NCBI GenBank assembly: GCA_964554795.1
Contig: CAZKQB010000011.1
Span: 1 to 64,000 of the forward strand
Direction: 5' to 3'
Origin: SFHK01 sp964554795
Lineage (GTDB): Bacteria; Bacillota; Clostridia; Christensenellales; Aristaeellaceae
Length of the DNA: 64,000 bases
The notes below the pieces were generated by a model. That model was not told where the DNA came from, made no database searches, and saw only the letters and a program-made list of their open reading frames with translations. The position numbers and the translations under genes are program-made. Positions 43,528 to 50,791 of this stretch are shown piece after piece. Every line of letters starts with the position of its first letter. The stretch's first letter is position 1.

Positions 43528-44481
43528 TCAGAACAGAGAGCTTCCGCTCAGACGGTCGGACGCCTTGTTTACAATCAGCAGCATCACCACGTTGACCAGC
43601 GACACGAACAGGCCGATGGCCGTGGCGTAGGAATACTGCGGCGTGGAGGCGGCGATGCCCTGCTTGTATACGTAGGTGGAGATGACCTCGCTCACGTCCA
43701 GATTCAGACTGTTCTGCAGAAGGTAAATCTTTTCGTAGCCTACGGAAAGAATGCTTCCGCAGTTCATGATCAGCAGGATGGAGATCGTCGGCGCAATGCC
43801 GGGAAGATCGACGTGCCAGATGCGCTTGAGGATGTTTGCGCCGTCCACGATGGCGGCCTCGTGCAGCTCCGGAGAAATACCGGACAATGCAGCGATATAG
43901 ATGATGGACGAATAGCCTACGCTCTGCCATACGCCTGACCACACGTAGATGGGGCGGAAGTATTCTGCCTTCGCCATGAAATAGACGCTTTCGCCGCCCA
44001 GCGCGTTGATGAGCATGTTCAGAATGCCGCTGCGCTGATCGAAGAACTGAAGAATCAGGCCGACCATGACGACGGTGGAGATGAAGTGCGGAGCGTAGGA
44101 AACCAACTGTACCGTTTTCTTGAAGCCGGAAAGGCGCGTGTAGTTCAGCATCAGCGCCAGTATAATCGGCAGAGGGAAGGTGCACAGCGAATACAGGCTG
44201 ATCAGAATGGTGTTCCGCATGATCTGCTTGAAGTTGAAATCCGTCATAAAGGTCTGAAAATGCTTGAAGCCCAGCCACTCGCTGCCGGAGATGGAACGTG
44301 CAGGTGAATAGTTGCGGAAGGCAATCTGCACGCCGTACATCGGTATGTACTTGAAAATAATCAGGAAAGCGACAGGGATGGATATGAGCAGATACAATGC
44401 CCAGTTATTGCGTATTTCCTTGCGGAAGCGCTCAAGCCTGGATTTTTGATAAGGAATTAGCATCCGATCGGATTTCATCAT
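43528..44481 (-). CDS. Second ABC sugar importer permease (LplB-type), 317 aa
   Basis: It is homologous to the 13422-14387 permease. The EAA loop is LHEAAIVDGANILKRIWHVD at about 205-224. ATG 44481 is chosen because GGAGG lies seven bases upstream; the frame extends 38 codons further upstream but that part would overlap the promoter. It is the first gene of the operon read from the shared palindromic promoter. Confidence 0.9.
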   Translation of the reverse strand: MMKSDRMLIPYQKSRLERFRKEIRNNWALYLLISIPVAFLIIFKYIPMYGVQIAFRNYSPARSISGSEWLGFKHFQTFMTDFNFKQIMRNTILISLYSLCTFPLPIILALMLNYTRLSGFKKTVQLVSYAPHFISTVVMVGLILQFFDQRSGILNMLINALGGESVYFMAKAEYFRPIYVWSGVWQSVGYSSIIYIAALSGISPELHEAAIVDGANILKRIWHVDLPGIAPTISILLIMNCGSILSVGYEKIYLLQNSLNLDVSEVISTYVYKQGIAASTPQYSYATAIGLFVSLVNVVMLLIVNKASDRLSGSSLF

Positions 44482-44507
44482 AAAACCACCTCCGAAAACA
44501 GCATCTA

Positions 44508-44537
44508 TTGACAGATTCAACCCTATAGTATTATAAT
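44508..44537 (+). promoter_or_regulatory. Promoter of the AraC-type regulator, sharing its -10 with the divergent promoter
   Basis: TTGACA (44508-44513) and TATAAT (44532-44537) are separated by 18 bp. The -10 lies inside the 12-bp perfect palindrome GTATTATAATAC (44528-44539). Confidence 0.75.
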
Positions 44538-44559
44538 ACAAACGCGATATCAATGTCGA
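44530..44559 (-). promoter_or_regulatory. Promoter of the second importer operon, sharing its -10 with the divergent promoter
   Basis: On the minus strand, TCGACA (44554-44559) and TATAAT (44530-44535) are separated by 18 bp. Its -10 overlaps the -10 of the plus-strand promoter by four bases within one palindrome, so the two should compete for polymerase. Confidence 0.65.
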
Positions 44560-44609
44560 TTCTTGTGAATATATGAGCAATTCTTGCGCATACAAAGGAG
44601 TAGAGAAAA

Positions 44610-45488
44610 TTGGTCAGACGTCCCGTTCCGCCGATCATAAATATGGGCTGCGTATATTTCTATACAGGCCTTGCTCAGCGGTTCCCGTTTCAGATTACAT
44701 CCTGCGGGCACTTTGTCGTGGGGGAGGGCTTTTATACCGAGAGAGATAAGCGCGAGGATTATCAGCTGATTCACACGCTGGAGGGCGCAGGCTATCTGAT
44801 TGTGGACGGTGTGCGCCGGGAGCTTCCGGCCGGAAGCTATGTGCTGATCGACTGCAGCAGGTATCATTACTACGCAGTCAATGGCGATCACTGGGCGTAC
44901 GATTATATGCATCTTGCCGGGGACGGGATGAAGGCATATCTGGACAATGTATTTACGCTGCCGCTGCTGTTCTTTCCTTCCGAGGTTACCATGCTGAACA
45001 GCTATATGAGTACCGTTCTGAACACGCATATTCAGGATGACGTTGTGGGCTATGCCCAGGCGTGCGCGCTGGGCGCATCAATTCTCAATGAGATTGTGAA
45101 GGAGTGCGAGCGCAGCGCGCAGCTGAGCGCCAGAGAGGCGGGCGAGCGCGGCAAGCGCGATATTGAGAGCGCGCTTCTGTTCATGCGCTGTCATTATATG
45201 GAAACGATCACGTTGGACGATCTGGTTCAGAAAACGTATATGACAAAGTACCACTTCTGCCACCGCTTCAAGCAGATTACAGGCATGTCGCCCTATCAGT
45301 TTCTGCTGCATGTGCGCATTGAGAACGCGAGAAAGCTGCTTCTGAATTGCGATGACACGCTGTATGCCATTGCCGAGCGGTGCGGCTTTGGAGACGTTGG
45401 CTCATTTATCCGACAGTTCAAGCGAATTGTCGGTCAGACGCCCGGCGAGCTGCGCGCCCAGCATCGAAGGCGGATTGGCGAGGAGTAG
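44610..45488 (+). CDS. AraC-family transcriptional regulator with cupin-like sensor, 292 aa
   Basis: The N-terminal 160 residues form an AraC-type sensor fold (YQLIHTLEGAGYLIVDGVRR, ELPAGSYVLIDC). The C-terminal 100 residues carry two HTHs: the first is ITLDDLVQKTYMTKYHFCHR, the second is TLYAIAERCGFGDVGSFIRQ. The family ending FKRIVGQTPGELR is also present. The start is TTG at 44610, with AAAGGAG nine bases upstream. It is transcribed away from the importer and probably activates it in response to its substrate. Confidence 0.88.
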   Translation: MVRRPVPPIINMGCVYFYTGLAQRFPFQITSCGHFVVGEGFYTERDKREDYQLIHTLEGAGYLIVDGVRRELPAGSYVLIDCSRYHYYAVNGDHWAYDYMHLAGDGMKAYLDNVFTLPLLFFPSEVTMLNSYMSTVLNTHIQDDVVGYAQACALGASILNEIVKECERSAQLSAREAGERGKRDIESALLFMRCHYMETITLDDLVQKTYMTKYHFCHRFKQITGMSPYQFLLHVRIENARKLLLNCDDTLYAIAERCGFGDVGSFIRQFKRIVGQTPGELRAQHRRRIGEE

Positions 45489-45490
45489 GC

Positions 45491-46216
45491 CTACGGGCGA
45501 TAGTCGATATTCGCCCTTTGCGCCTGCGCGAGCTGTAAGCGGTGGGACGGGAGAAGGTAGGTTTTCCCGTCCTTTTTGAAATTCGCACCGGTCTGGTGAA
45601 AGGTAAAGGAAACTCCAGCTGCTTCGCACTGGCGGCGTAGGGAGAGAATCCATTGAAAATCGCACGGACGCGCGCCCTCGTAGGCTTCGCCGCCCGCTGA
45701 AACCCATTGGATTCGGCCGGAGGCGAGATAAGGCTCCAGATGAAGCTCCTCCAGAAGCGGGGAGGCCGCGATGCCGCGCGCGGCGGCTGGAAACTCCAGC
45801 AAAAAAGGAATGCGCTCGTCGGCGCGGCGCTGATTTTCGGTGCTGACGGAAAGACGAACATTCGGATAGCCGTCGCCCCAGTCGAGCGGCAGCAGGGTAC
45901 GAGCGCGGTCGATGCGCTTGGTGAAGATTTCAAACGTACAGTCCGGCCGCGCACGGATGATGCGGAAGGCGTCGCCGCGCCATTCATCCGCGTCCTCCAG
46001 AAAGAAATCGGACGTGAAGCAGGTGAAGAAGGTCGTTCCGGAGGGATAGCGGAATTCGCCGCTTCGCCTGCGCGAAAGCGGTTTGGAAAAGCCCGATGCG
46101 TTTTTGTGAATGGCGGTTTCTACGCCGCGCAGACGATCGAGCGCGAACACATAGCAGTGCGCGCAGCCCTCGCTCACGCGTCGACAGCCGTGCCACGGGT
46201 TCCAGAATTCAGCCAT
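45491..46216 (-). CDS. DUF5131 (phage Gp37/Gp68-like) protein, 241 aa
   Basis: It has the family start FWNPWHGCRRVSEGCAHCY (W-N-P-x-x-G-C, then C-x-x-C-Y), with three cysteines in a radical-SAM-like arrangement. Later conserved parts are RLSVSTENQRRADERI, WVSAGGEAYEGARPC and FTFHQTGANF. DUF5131 proteins are common in phages and bacteria; the reaction is unproven. The gene converges on the AraC gene with only two bases between the stops. No phage genes are nearby, so this looks like a stable chromosomal copy. Confidence 0.82.
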   Translation of the reverse strand: MAEFWNPWHGCRRVSEGCAHCYVFALDRLRGVETAIHKNASGFSKPLSRRRSGEFRYPSGTTFFTCFTSDFFLEDADEWRGDAFRIIRARPDCTFEIFTKRIDRARTLLPLDWGDGYPNVRLSVSTENQRRADERIPFLLEFPAAARGIAASPLLEELHLEPYLASGRIQWVSAGGEAYEGARPCDFQWILSLRRQCEAAGVSFTFHQTGANFKKDGKTYLLPSHRLQLAQAQRANIDYRP

Positions 46217-46242
46217 GAACGTCTCCTTTGGGAAAAAAGAAT

Positions 46243-46267
46243 GCGGGAGGACAGCTTGCCCTCCCGC
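46243..46267 (-). terminator. Intrinsic terminator of the isomerase gene at 46276
   Basis: A perfect 8-bp stem GCGGGAGG with CCTCCCGC (46243-46250 with 46260-46267) is followed on the minus strand by ATTCTTTTTT. It lies nine bases past the isomerase stop. Confidence 0.75.
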
Positions 46268-46275
46268 TTGTAGCC

Positions 46276-47121
46276 TTAACCGATTCGTGCCTTCAGGAAA
46301 TCGACGGCCTTGTGGATGTCTGCCTCGGGGCTGTCGCCGACCTCGCGCTCAATCGTAAGGAAGCCTTTGTAGCCGATGTCGTCCAGCGCCGCAAGATATT
46401 TGTCAAACGGCACGCCGCCCTCGCCCAGCGGAACCTCCAGGAACGCAGCGTCGGTGACCAGCGCGTCCTCGCGCACAAGGCCATATACGGCCTCCGGATT
46501 GGACTCGCGCAGCTTCACGCCATCCTTGGCGTGGGTGTGAACGATGTAATCCTTCAGGTTGTAGACCGCCTGCACGGGGTCGTCGCCGGTGACCATTACG
46601 AGGTTTGCGGGGTCGAGATTGACGGCTACGCCGGTTGAATGCAGGCTGTCGAGAAAGTGCTTGAGCGTCAGGCTGGTTTCAGGGCCGGTTTCAATGGCAA
46701 AGTGCGCGTCGAGACTGTCGGCGTAGGCGGCCAGCTCGCCGCATGCATCCTGCAAAATGTGGAAGCGCGGGTGATCCTCGCTTGCGGGTACGACGCCGAT
46801 GTGCGTGGTGACGACATTGGTTTCCAGATCCTTGGCCAGATCCAGAATGCGCTTGGAGCGCTCGATCAGCTCGGGGTTCTTCTCGGGATTGTAGAAGCCG
46901 TGGCCGAGGTCGCCGCACAGCGCGGAGATCACAAGCCCGCGATCCTTTACGGCGTGCAGGAAATCGCGGCGCTTCTGACCGGTCAGGTTTTCAGGAGACA
47001 TTTCACCGCGCGTGGCGTACACCTGCACACCCTGCGCGCCCAGATTGCGCGTGATGTCCAGTGCCTCGGGGAACGGTTTCCGGAAGGAATCCAGAATGAT
47101 GCCAATCGGGAACTTGTACAT
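46276..47121 (-). CDS. Sugar phosphate isomerase/epimerase-like TIM-barrel protein, 281 aa
   Basis: It is a xylose-isomerase-like TIM barrel protein. Putative metal ligands occur in VVTTHIGVVPA, FAIETGPETS, VNLDPANLVM, HTHAKDGVKL and LTIEREVG. The ATG at 47121 is chosen because GAGGTG lies six bases upstream; the open frame runs further but would cross the promoter. Length is typical (about 280). It lies beside the second importer module, but it is read from its own promoter, so a role in the same pathway is inference. Confidence 0.85.
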   Translation of the reverse strand: MYKFPIGIILDSFRKPFPEALDITRNLGAQGVQVYATRGEMSPENLTGQKRRDFLHAVKDRGLVISALCGDLGHGFYNPEKNPELIERSKRILDLAKDLETNVVTTHIGVVPASEDHPRFHILQDACGELAAYADSLDAHFAIETGPETSLTLKHFLDSLHSTGVAVNLDPANLVMVTGDDPVQAVYNLKDYIVHTHAKDGVKLRESNPEAVYGLVREDALVTDAAFLEVPLGEGGVPFDKYLAALDDIGYKGFLTIEREVGDSPEADIHKAVDFLKARIG

Positions 47122-47158
47122 GCAATTCACCTCATACCTTGTTTTTTTCATTAAATCC

Positions 47159-47187
47159 ATTGTACAACATCCGGCGGAGAATTGCAA
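47159..47187 (-). promoter_or_regulatory. Sigma-A promoter of the isomerase gene
   Basis: On the minus strand, TTGCAA (47182-47187) and TACAAT (47159-47164) are separated by 17 bp and lie 38 bases before the ATG. Confidence 0.7.
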
Positions 47188-47224
47188 GAGAAAATGGAAA
47201 TATATAACAATATAACAAAAATGA

Positions 47225-47253
47225 TTGACGCAGGAGTGCGGCCAGGGTAAAAT
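47225..47253 (+). promoter_or_regulatory. Sigma-A promoter of the CAP-domain gene
   Basis: TTGACG (47225-47230) and TAAAAT (47248-47253) are separated by 17 bp and lie 47 bases before the ATG at 47301. Confidence 0.65.
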
Positions 47254-47300
47254 GGAGATGCATTCCGGAAATGCGAAAGAACGGTAAGGAAGTGAAAAAT

Positions 47301-48056
47301 ATGCAAACAAAACGATATAAGGCATGGCTGGCTGCGGTTTTTGCTGCAGTGCTGCTATTTACATCCAGCGCGCTGGCAGCCTCCTGCAGTCTGAGCTCGC
47401 AGAAAACGGAAAAAGGCGCGTTGATCAAGTGGAACGGGAAGTGCTGTCGTTCATCCTGCACGCTGACGCTGTATCGGGATGGATGGCCAGTCAAGTGCGC
47501 CTCTGTTTCCGGCGCGAAGGGACAGTGCCTGATTCCCAATTCCTATCTGAAGGCGAAGGGAACCTATACGGTTCGCCTGAAGAGCGGAAATGCGTGTGAA
47601 ACCATTACGATCGGCACAGTTGGGAAGAAGACGGACGCGAAGACGGATGCGCCGTCTGCCGACGAGCCGAAGCAGGAGATCGAAAATGAGGGCGTAACCT
47701 CGAGCTCGGCTGCCAGTCAGGTCATTCAGCTGGTGAACGAGGAGCGCGCAAAGCATGGGCTTGCGCCTCTTACACCGTCTGCGGAGCTAACGCGTGCCGC
47801 ATGTGTTCGTGCCGGAGAGATCGTTTCGAAATTCAGCCACACGCGTCCGGATGGGACGGCGTGGAGCACGGTGTCCTCTGCTGCCTATGGCGAGAACATC
47901 GCCAAGGGACAGCGCGATGCGGAGCGCGTGATGGCTGCGTGGATGAGCTCAAGCGGACATAGGGCCAATATCCTGCGCGAAAGCTACGGATCCATCGGCG
48001 TATGCGCCTATAAGGTTGGAGGAACAATCTACTGGGTGCAGCTGTTTGGAAGGTAA
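47301..48056 (+). CDS. Secreted CAP-domain (SCP/PR1) protein, 251 aa
   Basis: A signal peptide (about 1-26, AWLAAVFAAVLLFTSSALAA) is followed by a cysteine-containing linker. The CAP domain starts at about residue 135, with QLVNEERAKHGLAPLTPSAE, the conserved His in KFSHTRPDG, the YGENIAKG segment and SSGHRANILRESYGSIGV. CAP proteins are extracellular; several bind lipids or act at the cell surface. ATG 47301 has AAGGAAG eight bases upstream; the frame extends ten codons further. It is a common spore or surface protein in Clostridia. Confidence 0.88.
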   Translation: MQTKRYKAWLAAVFAAVLLFTSSALAASCSLSSQKTEKGALIKWNGKCCRSSCTLTLYRDGWPVKCASVSGAKGQCLIPNSYLKAKGTYTVRLKSGNACETITIGTVGKKTDAKTDAPSADEPKQEIENEGVTSSSAASQVIQLVNEERAKHGLAPLTPSAELTRAACVRAGEIVSKFSHTRPDGTAWSTVSSAAYGENIAKGQRDAERVMAAWMSSSGHRANILRESYGSIGVCAYKVGGTIYWVQLFGR

Positions 48057-48096
48057 ACGAAGGCTCCATTGAAAAAGGCTTTTTCGGGGCGAGCGG

Positions 48097-48125
48097 TTGC
48101 GGCCGTTCGCCCTGCGTGTTATAAT
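48097..48125 (+). promoter_or_regulatory. Sigma-A promoter of the membrane-protein gene with overlapping hairpin
   Basis: TTGCGG (48097-48102) and TATAAT (48120-48125) are separated by 17 bp. A 10-bp inverted repeat (GGGCGAGCGG with CCGTTCGCCC, one G-T pair) spans the -35, a likely operator or the terminator of the CAP gene. Confidence 0.6.
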
Positions 48126-48158
48126 GGAAGCAAATCAGACGAATGGATTGGAGACCAT

Positions 48159-50099
48159 ATGCTGGGAATCGTTGTATTGGCAGCGTTTGAGCTGTTTGGC
48201 GTCGCGCAGGCATGGCGTTTGTTTTCACGGCGCAGCCGCACGGTGCGGCTATGGCTGGGCATGGTGATGGGGCTAATGGAGATGATGTGGCTGCCGTCCC
48301 TGTTTGCCTTCGCGTTCGACTTTACGCTTCCTGCGCAGAGGCTGGCGCTGCTCACGTCGGCGCTGGCGGCGGTGGGCTGCGCGTTTCTTAAGCCGAGGAC
48401 TTCGGCGCTTTCGAAGGCCGCGCCAAAGCAGGAGCTACCGCTGCAAGTGATTCTTTGCCTGGTGCTTCCGGCGACGCTTATCTCCGGGTACCTTCAGTAT
48501 ACGCACATGTTTCGCGAGGTGGACGGCGCGCTGTACGTGGGGCAATCGACCTATGGAGACCTGTGCATGCACGCGAGCTTTGCCACGGGTCTGATTGGGC
48601 AGAGCTATCCGCCGGAATACACGATTTTGCCGGGAACGCGGCTGGGCTATCCCTTCCTTGTGGACGCACTGAGCGCCACCATGCTCATCTATGGAACGCC
48701 GCTGGCCGCTGCATTTTCCGTGCCGGGCACGCTGATGACGGGGCTGATCTGGCTGGGCTTTGCACTGTTTGCGTGGGAAATCACCGGGAAGAGGAGTGCG
48801 GTGGCGCTTGCGTTCGTGCTGCTGTTCTTCAACGGTGGACTGGGCTTTTTGGGAACGCTGGATCGCGTGACGTCCGATCCTTCGGCGCTGAATGAGGCGC
48901 TGAACGGCTATTATCAGACGCCCACCAACATGCCGGATGTGAATCTGCGCTGGGTGAATGCGCTGTGCGACCTGCTTGTGCCGCAGCGCACGCTGATGGC
49001 TGGCTGGCTGTGCGTACTTCCGGCGCTATATCTGCTGGTTGTGGCGATGAGGGAAAAGTGCGCGGCGGCCTTCCTCGTGGTCGGACTATGGGCAGGGCCC
49101 ATGCCGATGATTCACACGCATTCCTTTCTGGCGCTGGGTGTGATCAGCCTGGGCGCGATGATCGACTGTCTGATTCGGGAAAAAGCGCATCGTCTCAAGG
49201 TGCTCATGCTTTTTGGGCTCTACGGGCTGACGGCCTGTGCGCTGGCGTTTCCGCAGCTGCTTGAGTGGACGTTCCCGCAGACGGTCGGCGGCGGCTCGCT
49301 CCGGCTGCTGTTTAACTGGGTGAACAACGACGGGAACGGCGGCTTGATCGACGAGTATTTCTGGTTCTGGATTAAGAATGTCGGGCTCGTGTATCTAATC
49401 TTTCCGCTCGCAGCGCTCACGATTCGAAAGCGTGGGGTGAAGGCACTATCGCTGGGGTGCTTGCTGCTATACGCACTGGCAGAAACGGTTGTGTTTCAGC
49501 CGAATGTATACGACAACAATAAGCTGTTCTATGTGGCGTTTCTGACCATGCTTCCGGCGGCGGCTGAGCTTCTGGTGGATCTCTATGCGCGCCTGAAGGG
49601 CATTCGGGGACGGTGCGTGCTGGTAGCGGCTTTTCTTCTGGCAAGCACGCTGTCCGGTGCGATTACTATTGCTCGCGAGGTGAAGAGCGAGTACCAGATT
49701 TTCGGGAAGGAGCAGGTGGAGGCAGCGGCGTTTATTCGGGAAAATACGCTTGCGGATGGCCTGTTCCTGACGGAGACCAACCACAACAATGCCCCGGCGG
49801 TGCTGGCCGGGCGAAAAATTGTGTGCGGCGCCGACCTGTATCTGTACTTCCATGGCGTGGACTATGCCCAGCGCGCAGAGGATGCGAGGCGCATGCTGGC
49901 AGATCCGGAGGGTACGGCGGAGCTTTATGACCAGTATGGCGTGGACTATGTGTTCTATTCCTCCTATGAAGTGCAGAGCGGCGACCTTGCGGCGCTGAAG
50001 GAGCACTATCCGCTGATCTACGAGGGCGGCGCGTGGTACGACGAAATCTATATTTTCGCAGTTTCTCCGCGGGCACAGGTAGCTGCTCAGGCGGGTTAA
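48159..50099 (+). CDS. Large polytopic membrane protein, GT-C-like, 646 aa
   Basis: Many hydrophobic segments are visible (LGIVVLAAFELFGVAQAW is the first, then LILLCLVLPATL-like and LFNWVNN regions), giving roughly 11-13 membrane spans. The C-terminal soluble end (LYDQYGVDYVFYSSYEV) resembles the end of GT-C type integral membrane glycosyltransferases, but no catalytic Asp motif was securely identified. ATG 48159 is chosen because GGAG lies just upstream; the open frame extends 30 codons further. Family unassigned. A role in cell-surface polysaccharide synthesis is an inference from architecture only. Confidence 0.65.
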   Translation: MLGIVVLAAFELFGVAQAWRLFSRRSRTVRLWLGMVMGLMEMMWLPSLFAFAFDFTLPAQRLALLTSALAAVGCAFLKPRTSALSKAAPKQELPLQVILCLVLPATLISGYLQYTHMFREVDGALYVGQSTYGDLCMHASFATGLIGQSYPPEYTILPGTRLGYPFLVDALSATMLIYGTPLAAAFSVPGTLMTGLIWLGFALFAWEITGKRSAVALAFVLLFFNGGLGFLGTLDRVTSDPSALNEALNGYYQTPTNMPDVNLRWVNALCDLLVPQRTLMAGWLCVLPALYLLVVAMREKCAAAFLVVGLWAGPMPMIHTHSFLALGVISLGAMIDCLIREKAHRLKVLMLFGLYGLTACALAFPQLLEWTFPQTVGGGSLRLLFNWVNNDGNGGLIDEYFWFWIKNVGLVYLIFPLAALTIRKRGVKALSLGCLLLYALAETVVFQPNVYDNNKLFYVAFLTMLPAAAELLVDLYARLKGIRGRCVLVAAFLLASTLSGAITIAREVKSEYQIFGKEQVEAAAFIRENTLADGLFLTETNHNNAPAVLAGRKIVCGADLYLYFHGVDYAQRAEDARRMLADPEGTAELYDQYGVDYVFYSSYEVQSGDLAALKEHYPLIYEGGAWYDEIYIFAVSPRAQVAAQAG

Positions 50100-50143
50100 C
50101 GGAGAATATCGGTTTCACCTTCAAAATATAATGGAAGTATAAC

Positions 50144-50172
50144 TTGCGTTTTTATAAGGGCTGCGATAAAAT
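50144..50172 (+). promoter_or_regulatory. Sigma-A promoter of the MarR gene
   Basis: TTGCGT (50144-50149) and TAAAAT (50167-50172) are separated by 17 bp and lie 36 bases before the ATG. Confidence 0.65.
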
Positions 50173-50208
50173 AGGTTTCGTTGCGTAATAAACGCTGGGG
50201 GGACACAA

Positions 50209-50667
50209 ATGGAAAACTGCACGAATGAAAGACAGGAAACCTTGGAGAAGATCGCACGGCAGGTGCTGACCGCCGCCCCGGTTTTCAAAAAAAGGCTGTT
50301 AAGGCCGGACGTTGAGCAGAAGGACAACCCGATTCCGCTTTCGTATGTTCAGGTGCTTGCGGCGCTGGACGAGGCAGACAGGCTGTCGGTCTCGGAAATC
50401 TCTACTCGTTTTGACATCGCCAAGCCCAACATTACACCGCTGATCGATCGCATGATCAATGCCGGCTACGTCACGCGCGAACGCAATGCGGCTGACCGTC
50501 GCGTCGTCCACGTGGTGATCCTTGATAAGGGCCGCGAGAAGGTGCGAGACACGGTTGAGGCGCTGAGAGTGTGCATGGAGGCGTGGGCGAAGGATCTGGA
50601 TGTGGGTAAGCTTGAAACCCTCTCCAATGCGCTCGAAACGATCCGCGTGTTGCTGGGAAACGAATAA
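50209..50667 (+). CDS. MarR-family transcriptional regulator, 152 aa
   Basis: The winged helix is visible: the recognition region VSEISTRFDIAKPNITPLID (about 62-81) and wing RERNAADRRVVHVVIL (about 88-103), as in MarR dimers. Length is typical. It lies upstream of a lipoprotein gene with nine PG-binding repeats, and an inverted repeat sits between them. It may autoregulate or control the lipoprotein gene; this is inference. No effector is predictable. Confidence 0.87.
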   Translation: MENCTNERQETLEKIARQVLTAAPVFKKRLLRPDVEQKDNPIPLSYVQVLAALDEADRLSVSEISTRFDIAKPNITPLIDRMINAGYVTRERNAADRRVVHVVILDKGREKVRDTVEALRVCMEAWAKDLDVGKLETLSNALETIRVLLGNE

Positions 50668-50674
50668 TCTGAAA

Positions 50675-50710
50675 ATTTGGCGGGGTGAAGCAACTTTCAT
50701 CCTGCCAAAT
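50675..50710. terminator. Inverted repeat after the MarR gene
   Basis: A 15-bp stem with two G-T pairs (50675-50689 with 50696-50710) lies just after the MarR stop, 81 bases before the lipoprotein gene. There is no T-run, so it may be a weak terminator or a MarR operator. Confidence 0.45.
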
Positions 50711-50791
50711 GCGTCATTACAGTAATTGCCATAGCCGAAGGATTTCGGAAACGCGCGCCGTAAGGGCCAGCGCGGAGGGGAGGATGGAAGA

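Noticed and set aside
47125..47325. Extended N-terminus of the TIM-barrel isomerase from the long open frame
   Set aside because: The extension crosses the promoter at 47159-47187 and lacks a ribosome site, while the ATG at 47121 has one.
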